This document shows, piece by piece, positions 1 through 10,638 of a stretch of 64,000 nt of DNA (the first letter of the stretch is position 1; each line of letters begins with the position of its first letter). Both the position numbers and the translations under genes were made by a program. The notes beneath the pieces are model-generated. The model was not told the DNA's origin and ran no database searches. It saw nothing but the letters and a program-made list of their open reading frames with translations. Source of the DNA: Piper betle (taxonomy: Eukaryota > Streptophyta > Magnoliopsida > Piperales > Piperaceae); contig JAURVB010014978.1 of assembly GCA_033002965.1 (NCBI GenBank), forward strand, positions 1 through 64,000. Reading direction: 5' to 3'.

Positions 1-191
1 TTGCACGTATTTATCCGGCCACGTGTATTATTTCTGAAGAATTGGTCCATGCTATTATAAAACTGCCAGAGGAGATTACAAGAGAAAAAGTCTCCGTCAT
101 TCAAAACTGAAGGAGAGAATTTGGGTGGAAAATCCTGACGGTTTATGATCCCACGCCCGTAATCTCGAAACAGAAGAAGCGTGGAAAACTC

Positions 192-198
192 TATAAAA
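192..198 (+). promoter_or_regulatory. LTR TATA box
   Basis: TATAAAA in a CTCTATAAAAGAC context, repeated at 5634-5640 in the 3' LTR. The position in the first tenth of the LTR would leave most of the LTR as R-U5. The transcription start was not determined. Confidence 0.6.
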
Positions 199-807
199 GA
201 CAAAGCCCGACGTATTGGGAAAGGGGGGCTCGTACGTTGAAAAGAAGAGAAATAGAAGAAAGAACAGGGGAAGAGCCCCTCGCCAGAGATTTATCTCCGG
301 CGACCCCTGGCCAACCACACGGCCATCTTTTCTGTGAAGCATTTCACCCATTTGTAGTTGAAGCCTGTCATTGATCTGTTTTGAGCCACCGAAGAAGACG
401 CCAGAACCTGTGCATGCTTAGGAGTTTGCCGGATCAACTAACCATCCGTCCAAGACCGCTCTGACTCGCAGTGTTCCTGCACTTCCCTCAAAGCCAAGCT
501 GCCAGCCAAAGCTGTGCCCAAACCCGCCGGCAATGAAGAAGATAGCATCTCTGTTTTGCAGGTTCAGCGTCCAATTTTTGGACAACATTTGCCGTATTGG
601 ACCAGTCCGAGACCACGGGCGTGAAGCTTGAAGTGCCCCCTACACAACGCCTCGAGGACTTGCCGCCGGAGATCGTCGTCTCATCGCCGAGAAATCCTGT
701 CACAAGCATCTGCCACCGGAGAACCGATTAGAAGGCCGAAAACAGAGCAACGGAGAGCAGACTTCGCTGATCTTTTCCGACCAGTGACGGCCGTTCCCAG
801 CGCAGCC

Positions 808-1142
808 GTGGAGTGAAATGTGAAGACGGAGGAGTGGTCTCGAAACCCAAAGTGAGATTCGCCGGTGTTCGCCATTGCAGTCGCCGGAGAAAAGCCACGA
901 AGAGACCCATCCGACCAGAGGAAAAGATAGAAAACAGAGCAGTAACAGCAGCAAAAGCCAGATTTCGCAGCCGTTTTCCGACCACCTCCGGCCGTTACCA
1001 GCGCCACCGTGGAGTGAAATGTGAAGACGGAGGAGTGGTCTCGAAACCCAAAGTGAGCTTCGCCGGTGTTCGCCATTGCAGTCGCCGGAGAAAAGCCACG
1101 AAGAGACCCATCCGACCAGAGGAAAAAGCAGAAAACAGAGCG
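808..1142 (+). repeat. Two-copy ~200-bp tandem repeat inside the LTR
   Basis: The block starting GTGGAGTGAAATGTGAAGAC occurs at about 808 and again at about 1010, each copy running through a CGCCGGTGTTCGCCATTG stretch to GAAAACAGAGC. The same pair is present in the 3' LTR (about 6245 and 6452), so the duplication predates this insertion. Confidence 0.85.
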
Positions 1143-2237
1143 GAAAAACAGTCGCGGAGAGCTAATTTCGCGGCCGTTTTTCGATCGCCGCCGGTCGTTT
1201 CCAGACCTTCTGTTGATATCAAGTGAAGATGGAGAAGTGATCTACAAGAACATGCCGAGAGCCGCCGGAGTTCGTCGCTGAGGTCGCCGGAAAAAATTGA
1301 GAAGTGACCGATCGGAGCAGCGTAGCACAAAAGTGCAGAAAAGTGTCCAACTTTCCGGCATCCGACCGACCGACCGGAGCCACCGCTGACTGTCGGACCA
1401 CCGCCAAGACCTTCACCATTCTGAGATCTACAGTTCTGGGTGAACTCCACCACCATCAGACGCCGGAAAAGCCGCCGCCGGAGCCCCCAAAATCGCCGCC
1501 GCGTCACGCCGTAGCCGGGTCTGTCGTGCCCGTTTACCTCTGACCGAGTCCGCTTTCCTGTCAGGTCCGTGATCAGATCCATCTGCCCCACGAATTGCTA
1601 GACCCGCGAACAGACCCGGAACCGTGATCGTGTCCGAGACCCGCCCTGTGACCCGGATTTGAGTTGGCCCACCGTGCACCACAAGCAAACTGGTGTACGC
1701 ATAAAGGAAAGAAAGCCTGCGCACGCCATCCGGTCCGGTCCAGCATTTATTTGGTTTAAACCAACCCGGAACGGCCCGGTTCAGTGTATTATTGTTCCAG
1801 AAATAATTTGAAGGCATTATAGATCTTGGATTGAGCCTAAACTTACTACCCCACCATTTTTGGACGCTCTGGACACATTGGTGGGGTCATTTTAAGGATT
1901 TAAAGAGCAGAAAGGGATAAATATTGGCATTGGAGTCAAAGATCTTAGGCGAATTGATTTACCGGTGGCAAAAATTCACTGTTTTGTGTAACTTGTAAAA
2001 ATCAATGGAGAAATAGTGGATTGTGAGTACTAATCTCACCGTGGACTGACTTAGGGATTCAAGTTGAACCCTAAGGAACCACGTAAAAATTCCTTGTGTG
2101 TCATTTTACTGTTTCTATTTTCATCGCATTATCTCTTTGCGCGGCAAGGGCGCCTCGGTCCCACCGAACCTTTAAACCCGAATCACACCCCAGAACCGAT
2201 TCGAGGGGGCGGACGATCCCGTGCCCGAACATATTTT

Positions 2238-2255
2238 TGGCGACTCCACTGGGGA
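2238..2255 (+). other. Primer binding site (putative)
   Basis: TGGCGACTCCACTGGGGA lies seven bases after the LTR end, where a minus-strand primer site is expected. From memory this resembles the tRNA-Arg type used by Tat/Ogre elements; the exact tRNA was not checked. Confidence 0.65.
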
Positions 2256-2305
2256 CCAGCTAGAAGGTAGCAGTGTCGTTTGAAGATTTGTGCGAGTAAG
2301 GAGGA

Positions 2306-5305
2306 ATGGCACCAGAGACAAGGAATGCGGCACGACAAAGAAGTAATAATGAGGATAATTCATCCACATCAACTGAAGGTAGGCAACAATTTGAATTAAA
2401 CATGGAAGAAAGTCAGCACATAGCGGGAAATGTGCGCGAAAGAATACAACAGCTCGAAGCAGTGTTGAATGAAGGAAATGAAGGAGGAATTACTCCAAGG
2501 AGAAGCATGTTGAGGCGAGATGATCAAAGTCCAAGAAGCAATGAAGAGGTAAACCAACCATTAGAAGCCGAACAAGTGCTTTTGACAGCAACAAATCAGC
2601 TAAGTGGAGGACAAGTACTGAATCAAGCAATTGAAGAAAGATTCCGCCAAGGTGAAGAGCGGATGCAACGAATTGAGGATATGATACAACAAGTGCTGGC
2701 CCAGATGCAACAGGCTAGTGCTGCAAACGGGAGCTCGTCAAGAAGAGAAGACGACCATCCCACGCAATGTCCAACAACGGACCAACCCCTGGAGGCTAGA
2801 CAGATGTCTTCAACCTCTGAAAATCCAATTGTATCTACCTCACTCCCAGCTACCTGCACAGCATTGAGGGATCAAGCTAACATCCCTCAGGAAATCAACA
2901 ATTTGTTTCTCATTTCAAGTACTGAGTCCACCCACCAAACATCTACAACTTCAACTTCGTTGCCCGAACAGATTTGGATGCAACACTATCCCACTATACA
3001 ACCGAATCGGACTGAATATAGTTTACTCCCTCACTCAACATGGTTTCCACAACCACCGTATTGCCAACCACCATACCCATACCAGTGGTATAGCCCTGCA
3101 CGCTCCCAACAACTATCTTCTATGGTGTTTCCACCATCAATCACCACCACGGTACCCATCCCAACAGTACCGTCAGCAATGCCAATAAGTCAAATGTCAG
3201 TTCCTATTACAGATTTACCAGCAAGTCTGCCACAAGCCCAATTGCCAACCATGTCAGTAGCACCAATGTCAGACCTTTGTTATGAAGAGTTGAAAGCAGA
3301 AATGGATGCACAAGCCGCACTTATCACTGCATTGATTGGAAAGAAAGATAAAGAATCAACTGAAGCGACAAAGCGTCTTCAACCATTAGCTGATGAAGTC
3401 TACACAGAGGTTTTTCCTGAGAAGTACAAGTGCCCAACCTTCACGAAGTTTGATGGAGATGGCAACCCTGAAGATCACATCACAATCTTCGAGATTGAGT
3501 GCGGAACAATCTCGACAAATGAAAAGTTAAAGTTACAACAATTCCCAGCTTCTCTCAATGGTAATGCACTTAGATGGTTCAACAATCGCCCACCCAGATC
3601 AATCAAATCATGGGAGGAACTCATCGAGCAATTCACAATGCATTTTCAGTCAATTGATATCCCAATAAAGATTGAGCATTTAAGGCAATGCCAGAGAAAA
3701 CCAGGTGAAGAATTTGCTACATATGTAAAAAGATTCAGAAGTCTTTCATCCCAAATGAAAGAGACTCCAGAGATCAAGGAGCTTGTAAAGATTTGCGCGA
3801 TGAATGCTGGATCAGCAGCTTGGTTCCTGAGTGCTGCACAATGCAATACATTTGAAGAACTCTTTGAAAGGGTGCTAATATATGAGGAACTCAACAGAAT
3901 TTCAGCTTCAACAAAGAATAAAGGAGCATCAAGCAATGCAGTCACCGAGCTTGGTCACATGGATCATGAGTGGCAAGTGAAGACTAAGAATGGAAGTGAA
4001 AATCCAAGATATACACCTCGAGAGTCTCGACAACAGCGTGAATGGAGGAATATTAAAGACTACACCTTCAACACTGGAGATACTGAAAGATGGTTTGACG
4101 TGTTGAAGAGCAAAGGAAAGATCACACCATGGACTCCAAAAAATTTGCCAAAGCCAGAAGACGAAAAGAACGAAAATTTTTGTCGATTTCACCAGAGGTT
4201 AGGTCATTCTACAGTGAAATGTCGAGACATGATGGAGAAGATCCAAGAGTTACTTGACAAAGGTGATATAAAGTACAAAACTTCAACTGCCAATGTGATG
4301 ACAGTGAGCCACTCATCTTCACTAATCAAGTCTCAAAAGAGAATGGAAAAGCTAGATGAAGGAAGGAAAAATGAGAAAATGTATGCCCCAATGATTAAGG
4401 TCAAAGACATGGAAATGCCACCTGTTTCCACTAAAGAAGTAAAGAAAGGGTTCCCTACATCTCCAATGATGCATGAGTTTGAAGTTCAAACTGATCAAAA
4501 AGGAAAGGAGCTTGATAAAGAGAAGATAGAAGATCAGCTTGTTGTTCAAACAACTTCGACTCAAGAAGAAGTTAAATTGAAGGATTCAATGCAATATGGA
4601 AAAACAAAACTTCGCCTGATTTGCAGTTACGGTGGAAAGATAGCGCTCCAAGGAAGGAAGAAACATTACATTGGAGGAAACACACGACTTGTTTTAGTGG
4701 ATCGTGATTGTTCTTATTCAAGTCTTGTTACTCGAATCAAGAGTACATTTTCTACTAGCAGCCCTTTCATGATCAAATGTCAGCTACCAGGTGAAAGCTT
4801 GAAGTACCCAATCACAATTGCTAGCAATGAAGACTTGACAAATATAATTGAAGAGCAAGAGGAATTCAACACAAGCACAAGATCAACTTCTCGCCTTCAC
4901 TTCTTTGTATTACCGAAGAAATCAAGATCACCATCCAACTCAACATTGGACAAGAAGTTAAGGGCATCAATAGAAACTATTACTCCTAAAAGGTTTAAAA
5001 GAGAATCCAACAGCTCAACAAATAGTACGATGCATCACAAAAGAACAAGGTCTCCCCCATATCATCGAAGGAAAAGAAGACATCATGAGATCTTCTTGCC
5101 AAAGAAGCTAGATGCTAAGAAAGAGAAGTCACAGCTGAGAGTAGAAACGAAATTGTCATTCCCTCATTGCTACTCAAATCTAAAAAGTAAAAGGAAAGAA
5201 ATATGGATTTGGAGACCACGGTTGTCGAGCAAAGAAGTCACTCTCCTAAATCAAAATAATGGGCAGTTATCACAAAGTGACCCAGAAGGGGTCGTCTTAG
5301 CTTGA
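2306..5305 (+). CDS. Gag-like polyprotein with zinc knuckle and C-terminal PB1-like domain
   Basis: Intronless 999-aa ORF from an ATG (GAGGAATGG) 76 bp after the LTR. Order of parts: a Gln/Asn-rich N terminus with coiled-coil character (about 1-150); a Pro/Gln/Tyr-rich linker (about 220-320); a retrotransposon Gag domain (about 375-535, with LQQFPASLNGNALRWF and WEELIEQFTMHF); a CHHC knuckle (about 623-640, CRFHQRLGHSTVKC); then a PB1-like fold (about 762-860). The PB1 signs are KLRLICSYGGKI at its start, YIGGNTRLVLVDRDCSY next, and an acidic SNEDLTNIIEEQEEF stretch where the OPCA motif sits. A very basic tail (about 870-960, including RRKRRHHE) could bind nucleic acid or act as an NLS. PB1 domains mediate head-to-tail protein association in host proteins such as ARF/IAA, NLP and Phox families. 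Their presence in a Gag is unusual and suggests host-domain capture. No enzyme domains follow. Confidence 0.88.
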   Translation: MAPETRNAARQRSNNEDNSSTSTEGRQQFELNMEESQHIAGNVRERIQQLEAVLNEGNEGGITPRRSMLRRDDQSPRSNEEVNQPLEAEQVLLTATNQLSGGQVLNQAIEERFRQGEERMQRIEDMIQQVLAQMQQASAANGSSSRREDDHPTQCPTTDQPLEARQMSSTSENPIVSTSLPATCTALRDQANIPQEINNLFLISSTESTHQTSTTSTSLPEQIWMQHYPTIQPNRTEYSLLPHSTWFPQPPYCQPPYPYQWYSPARSQQLSSMVFPPSITTTVPIPTVPSAMPISQMSVPITDLPASLPQAQLPTMSVAPMSDLCYEELKAEMDAQAALITALIGKKDKESTEATKRLQPLADEVYTEVFPEKYKCPTFTKFDGDGNPEDHITIFEIECGTISTNEKLKLQQFPASLNGNALRWFNNRPPRSIKSWEELIEQFTMHFQSIDIPIKIEHLRQCQRKPGEEFATYVKRFRSLSSQMKETPEIKELVKICAMNAGSAAWFLSAAQCNTFEELFERVLIYEELNRISASTKNKGASSNAVTELGHMDHEWQVKTKNGSENPRYTPRESRQQREWRNIKDYTFNTGDTERWFDVLKSKGKITPWTPKNLPKPEDEKNENFCRFHQRLGHSTVKCRDMMEKIQELLDKGDIKYKTSTANVMTVSHSSSLIKSQKRMEKLDEGRKNEKMYAPMIKVKDMEMPPVSTKEVKKGFPTSPMMHEFEVQTDQKGKELDKEKIEDQLVVQTTSTQEEVKLKDSMQYGKTKLRLICSYGGKIALQGRKKHYIGGNTRLVLVDRDCSYSSLVTRIKSTFSTSSPFMIKCQLPGESLKYPITIASNEDLTNIIEEQEEFNTSTRSTSRLHFFVLPKKSRSPSNSTLDKKLRASIETITPKRFKRESNSSTNSTMHHKRTRSPPYHRRKRRHHEIFLPKKLDAKKEKSQLRVETKLSFPHCYSNLKSKRKEIWIWRPRLSSKEVTLLNQNNGQLSQSDPEGVVLA

Positions 5306-5325
5306 GAGCAAAATATTATTCTTCG

Positions 5326-5440
5326 CAAAAAAAAAAAAAAAAGAGGAGAAAATGCAAAAAAAAAAAGAAAAAAAAGAAAAAAACTCTATTTTTTGCCGAT
5401 TCTTCTTTCCAAGTTTGCGAAAAATCGGCAAGGGGGCTAA
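5326..5440 (+). other. A-rich tract and polypurine tract before 3' LTR
   Basis: Long A/G runs cover about 5326-5385. A short purine run, CAAGGGGGC, at 5429-5437 lies just before the TG that opens the 3' LTR and is the likely plus-strand primer. The A-runs could be a remnant of a polyadenylated copy or simple slippage. Confidence 0.6.
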
Positions 5441-7670
5441 TGTTTGCACGTATTTATCCGGCCACGTGTATTATTTCTGAAGAATTGGTCCATGCTATTA
5501 TAAAACTGCCAGAGGAGATTACAAGAGAAAAGTCTCCGTCATTCAAAACTGAAGGAGAGAATTTGGGTGGAAAATCCTGACGGTTTATGATCCCACGCCC
5601 GTAATCTCGAAACAGAAGAAGCGTGGAAAACTCTATAAAAGACAAAGCCCGACGTATTGGGAAGGGGGGCTCGTACGTTGAAAAGAAGAGAAATAGAAGA
5701 AAGAACAGGGGAAGAGCCCCTCGCCAGAGATTTATCTCCGGCGACCCCTGGCCAACCACACGGCCATCTTTTCTGTGAAGAATTTCACCCATTTGTAGTT
5801 GAAGCCTGTCATTGATCTGTTTTGAGCCACGAAGAAGAAGACCGGTGAAGCAAGGTCTCCGATCGCCAATGTCCGTCCAAGACGTCTCTCCAGTTCCCAG
5901 CGTTCCCTCACTATCCCTCAAGCCAAGCCGCCAGCTCGAAGCGGTGTGCCCAAGACGCTGCCGGCAATGAAGAAGACGCTAGCATCTCTGCTTTGCAGGT
6001 TCCAGACGTGCCAATTGTTTGGACAACATTTGCCGTATTGGACTAGTCCGAGACCACGGTGCGTGAAGCTTGAAGTCGCCCCTACACAACGCCTCGAGGA
6101 CTTGCCATCGGAGACGTCCATCATCGCCGGAATTCTGCCATGAAGCAGCCCACTCAGCAGTACGAAGAAGAGCGGTAACAGAGCAACGAAGAGCAGACTT
6201 CGCCGATCTTTTCCGACCACGTGCCGGTCGTTCCCAGCGCCGCCGTGGAGTGAAATGTGAAGACGGAGGAGTGGTCTCGAAACCCAAAGTGAGATTCGCC
6301 GGTGTTCGCCATTGCAGTCGCCGGAGAAAAGCCACGAAGAGACCCATCCGACCAGAGGAAAAGATAGAAAACAGAGCAGATAACAGCAGCAAAAGCCAGA
6401 TTTCGCAGCCGTTTTCCGACCACCTCCGGCCGTTACCAGCGCCTCCAAGTGGAGTGAAATGTGAAGACGGAGGAGTGGTCTCGAAACCCAAAGTGAGCTT
6501 CGCCGGTGTTCGCCATTGCAGTCGCCGGAGAAAAGCCACGAAGAGACCCATCCGACCAGAGGAAAAAGCAGAAAACAGAGCGGAAAACAGTCGCGGAGAG
6601 CTAATTTCGCGGCCGTTTTTCGATCGCCGCCGGTCGTTTCCAGACCTTCTGTTGATATCAAGTGAAGATGGAGAAGTGATCTACAAGAACATGCCGAGAA
6701 CCGCCGGAGTTCGTCGCTGAGGTCGCCGGAAAAAATTGAGAAGTGACCGATCGGAGCAGCGTAGCACAAAAGTGCAGAAAAGTATCCAACTTTCCGACAT
6801 CCGACCGACCGACCGGAGCCACCGCTGACTGTCGGACCACCGCCAAGACCTTCACCATTCTGAGATCTACAGTTCTGGGTGAACTCCACCACCATCAGAC
6901 GCCGGAAAAGCCGCCGCCGGAGCCCCCAAAATCGCCGCCGCGTCACGCCGTAGCCGGGTCTGTCGTGCCCGTTTACCTCTGACCGAGTCCGCTTTCCTGC
7001 CAGGTCCGTGATCAGATCCATCTGCCCCACGAATTGCTAGACCCGCGAACAGACCCGGAACCGTGATCGTGTCCGAGACCCGCCCTGTGACCCGGATTCG
7101 AGTTGGCGCACCGTGCACCACAAGCAGACTGGTGTACGCATAAAGGAAAGAAAGCCTGCGCACGCCATCCGGTCCGGTCCAGCATTTATTTGGTTTAAAC
7201 CAACCCGGAACGGCCCGGTTCAGTGTATTATTGTTCCAGAAATAATTTGAAGGCATTATAGATCTTGGATTGAGCCTAAACTTACTACCCCACCATTTTT
7301 GGACGCTCTGGACACATTGGTGGGGTCATTTTAAGGATTTAAAGAGCAGAAAGGGATAAATATTGGCATTGGAGTCAAAGATCTTAGGCGAATTGATTTA
7401 CCGGTGGCAAAAATTCACTGTTTTGTGTAACTTGTAAAAATCAATGGAGAAATAGTGGATTGTGAGTACTAATCTCACCGTGGACTGACTTAGGGATTCA
7501 AGTTGAACCCTAAGGAACCACGTAAAAAATTCCTTGTGTGTCATTTTACTGTTTCTATTTTCATCGCATTATCTCTTTGCGCGGCAAGGGCGCCTCGGTC
7601 CCACCGAACCTTTAAACCCGAATCACACCCCAGAACCGATTCGAGGGGGCGGACGATCCCGTGCCCGAAC
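5441..7670 (+). repeat. 3' LTR, complete
   Basis: 2230 bp, starting TGTTTGCACG. It ends at GTGCCCGAAC/TAATC. The flank from 7671 matches an uninterrupted copy of the same sequence at 21472, which confirms this edge. It lacks a clean terminal CA. The TATA box is at 5634-5640. The long minus-strand ORFs inside (up to 370 codons at 5918-7030) lie in the GC-rich repeat and resemble no known protein. Confidence 0.93.
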
Positions 7671-8641
7671 TAATCAACTTCAAGATAAAAATAAATCTAA
7701 TAATTAAATTAACTACTCAACTTATCAACAAAATTAACTCCACTTAATTTAATCTCTGTGACCATTCAGATGTATTGCTCATTTAAGGGGTTTTAATTCA
7801 TTTGCAATGTACTTGCATAAGTATAACAAATACTTATCACTTTAATCTAACTAATTATATGTCATTGCAATTAAAAATCAAGGGAAAAATTAAAATCTTC
7901 CCAAATTAATAATTATCTATGACATAACCTACTCACTAATCATTCCCTTCTTTAGTCTATCAAGGTATTAACATAGTTTATTTTATTATTTTTAAAACCA
8001 ACTTTTTAATGCTGAGGTAAAAACCATTATAATATATTGTTTGGATTAAATAAAAATATACAAATCAGACATCAATTAATAGAAAAAAGAAATAAATTTT
8101 ATTAAACTTTACCATAAAGATCTATTGTTAGCCCTAGATAATGATTTACTTCGCAAAATTAAGTTAATATAAAAACATAAAATTTATTAAAATAATTAAA
8201 ATAATTATAAAAACAAAATAAAAGAATAGAAGAAAATAAAGGGAAAAATTCACATTTATGTCTTCCCCCTCGTGCCTTGCTTTTTGGGCAAAGTTATAAC
8301 TTGTCATTAAAAACTTTCTGATTCTTTCTACCTTATTATGCATTAATTAAGGAATATAAAAGTTATATTCATATATCTCTACATTCATGTATTACTATAC
8401 ACAACATATTTGTAATAAAGTGCAAAGCCTTTATACAGAATAACTCTGTAACCTTTCGACGAAGTGCAAAGCCTTTCCATTAAGGAGGGATACAATACCC
8501 ATTCAATATGATATAACATCCAATGAACAGTTACATCTTTAGAGATGTGAAAGACAGCCACTAAGGCTAGTTGAATACATTATTGTAAAAGTATGTGTTG
8601 TCTCAATTTCCGACAATCATAATTAAAATAATGCTCTTATT

Positions 8642-8685
<44 letters not shown>

Positions 8686-9530
8686 CAAGTGAAAATATCA
8701 TTAGGTAAAAACATAAAAATCATTAAAATGTTCAAAATCATTACAAAAACAAAATAAAATAAAAAAAGAAAGGGAAAAGTTATAACTTGTCATTAAAAAC
8801 TTCCTAATTTGTCCTCCTTTCTACATTATTATGCATTAATTAAGGAATATAGAGGCTACATGCATGTATCTCTACATTTATCTATTTCTATGCACAACAT
8901 ATTTTACAATATATGTCTATATACATATAGCTATAGATATCCATATACATGAATTTTCAAGTTCATAATATCGTAGATACATACATTGCTCACTGTATCT
9001 AGCCTTAATTATATTTTTTATATCTTTACCGGAAAAGCTCACACACATCTTTTGCTTATAAAAATAATATAAATAATTATATTTATTAGCAAGTTGTGTT
9101 TTAATGTGTCCTTTAATTTAAAACTCTTTCACAACATTTATACGTGAATACGTTATGAATTATTTTAACTTTTAATAGTCTAATTGTCATTCGTATTTTC
9201 AAAACTCTTTTTTAACTTTTAAAACTCTTAAATAGACTTAACTATATAGCTTGCCGGATCAACTCTATGGATGACATCGCAAAAATTAAATTACTAATTA
9301 GCTCTTCAAGTCATATGATAAAAATTATCAAAATATCCTATTTTCTTTAATTATAATAGCTAAACTAACATTTTAAAGTAATATAAATCATATATTTATC
9401 AATTTCAAGTATACTAATTTTTTGTAACTTTTTATTTACATAATTAAATTGTTAATATTATAAATGGCGTTGAGTCGGTTTCGAGTCAACTCCACGTTGA
9501 GTCGGTAAATCTGTTATGATACTATTAGAC
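7671..9530. repeat. AT-rich repeat block shared with 19.3-22.6 kb
   Basis: 7671-8150 is collinear with 21472-21945. 8400-8700 (AAGGAGGGATACAATAC, then TTGTCTCAATTTC) matches 21190-21390. 8260-9530 matches 19270-20130, including two partial copies of a TTATAACTTGTCATTAAAAAC / TGCATTAATTAAGGAATATA unit. An (AT)n microsatellite occupies 8646-8683. I find no ORF. The segment appears to be a mosaic of duplicated flank DNA from the DUF295 region. Confidence 0.75.
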
Positions 9531-10638
9531 TTATTTGCATCACGTACATCATATATTACATGATGAAGAAAGACAGAATTTAGAAGCCATGCTCAGAATT
9601 TAGCTTGGACATCTTCAAATTTCTGGACAGTATAGAAAGATGGATGGCTATTTTGTTGTCAGGCCAAATTTGATTTGGTTAGTCTATCTGTGCGCAATGT
9701 AATGCCGGTATATATTGTTGAAAGAAACTGCTGCATGTATAGAGCAAATGCTTGATCTTTCTTTCTTTTTTTCCCTTATTTCTAATTTGGTATCTTTAAA
9801 CTGCATAAAACGCCTGCTTTAGGCTAGAAAAGCTGTTCTGAAAGTTTTCAATCTATCAAAAACCAGCTGAGAGTGGTGAGGCACTAAATACTAATCCTAA
9901 CTACAGCAATTGCAAAGTGATCGGCATGTTTAACCAACCAATGTTGTAGCAAGAGTGTGTAAGAAGGAAGGGTGTGCTACTACATTCTTAAATTGATGAT
10001 GGTAAGATGTTAATTTTCTTGTTATCTTTTGAAGTTGTTACCTGTTGGGAAGGTGATAGGATATTTTGGAGTTGGCAATAAACCTTTACTCCTAAGAGCG
10101 TGAAGAAGGTCCAATAGAATCCAAATTTCCTTCGATCAAATCTCACATAATTGCTGTTTGTAATTAAGCAGAAACATAGTATAGCAGGTAGAAGAGAGAT
10201 AGAGAAGAAATGAGAATTGTAGAAGAGATGGAAGAGTTGCACAGTTTGAATTCTGAATTTAGAAGTAAAGAGAAAAAAGTGAGAAAAAATGAAGTTTGGA
10301 GAAGATTGCAATTCAGTTTTTATAGTATTTTCTACCACCAAAATAACAAAACAACTTCACTTGTATCAACATCATATCAGAAGGTATTTTCGTTCGATTG
10401 AGTTCCAGATCCATGGCCAGTGGCATGTAAGTAAGATCACAAAGCTATAAGATGACAACCAGTTTCAACATTGCAAACATAAATGCCACCAACAATGTTT
10501 GTTGAAAACATTTCAAGAGCATAGTTTCTATACAGAGGAGCAATCATCCTTCAATAGAAGAGAAGAACAAGAAAACATGTCAACAAAATATCTTGACACG
10601 ATTAGCTATTTTAGATAGAAAAGATCAAATTGTAGGCA
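9531..10638. other. Intergenic, no recognised gene
   Basis: 9510-9560 is an inverted match to the 3' flank of the DUF295 gene (about 25075-25115). A short minus-strand ORF at 9988-10341 has no recognisable domain. The stretch just before 10639 would hold the 3' UTR of the DEL gene. Confidence 0.5.

Larger units (their letters stand above)
1..2230 (+). repeat. 5' LTR (first three bases outside window)
   Basis: Matches 5441-7670 over its whole length. The match is almost exact from about 1000 to 2230 but clearly worse between about 370 and 760. Its right end (GTGCCCGAAC) is shared with the 3' LTR, after which the two sequences diverge. It holds a TATA box, a GC-rich transcribed part with two copies of a roughly 200-bp tandem repeat, and several short antisense-strand ORFs that are by-products of this GC-rich repeat. 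Confidence 0.93.
1..7670 (+). mobile_element. Non-autonomous LTR retrotransposon with Gag-only coding capacity
   Basis: Two long direct repeats (1-2230 and 5441-7670) flank a 3.2-kb internal region with a primer-binding-site-like sequence, one long ORF and a purine tract. The window starts three bases inside the left LTR, because the right copy begins TGTTTGCACG and the left one starts at TTGCACG. The internal region encodes only a Gag-type protein. I see no protease, reverse transcriptase, RNase H or integrase in any frame, so the element would depend on another element's enzymes, like plant TR-GAG elements. The Gag type and the PBS resemble Ty3/gypsy (Tat/Ogre-like) elements; that lineage is an inference. 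The left flank lies outside the window, so a target-site duplication cannot be checked. Confidence 0.92.

Noticed and set aside
5918..7030. 370-codon minus-strand ORF in the 3' LTR (and similar ones at 995-1591)
   Set aside because: Lies across GC-rich tandem repeats of the LTR, resembles no protein, and the equivalent in the 5' LTR is broken. It is a composition effect.
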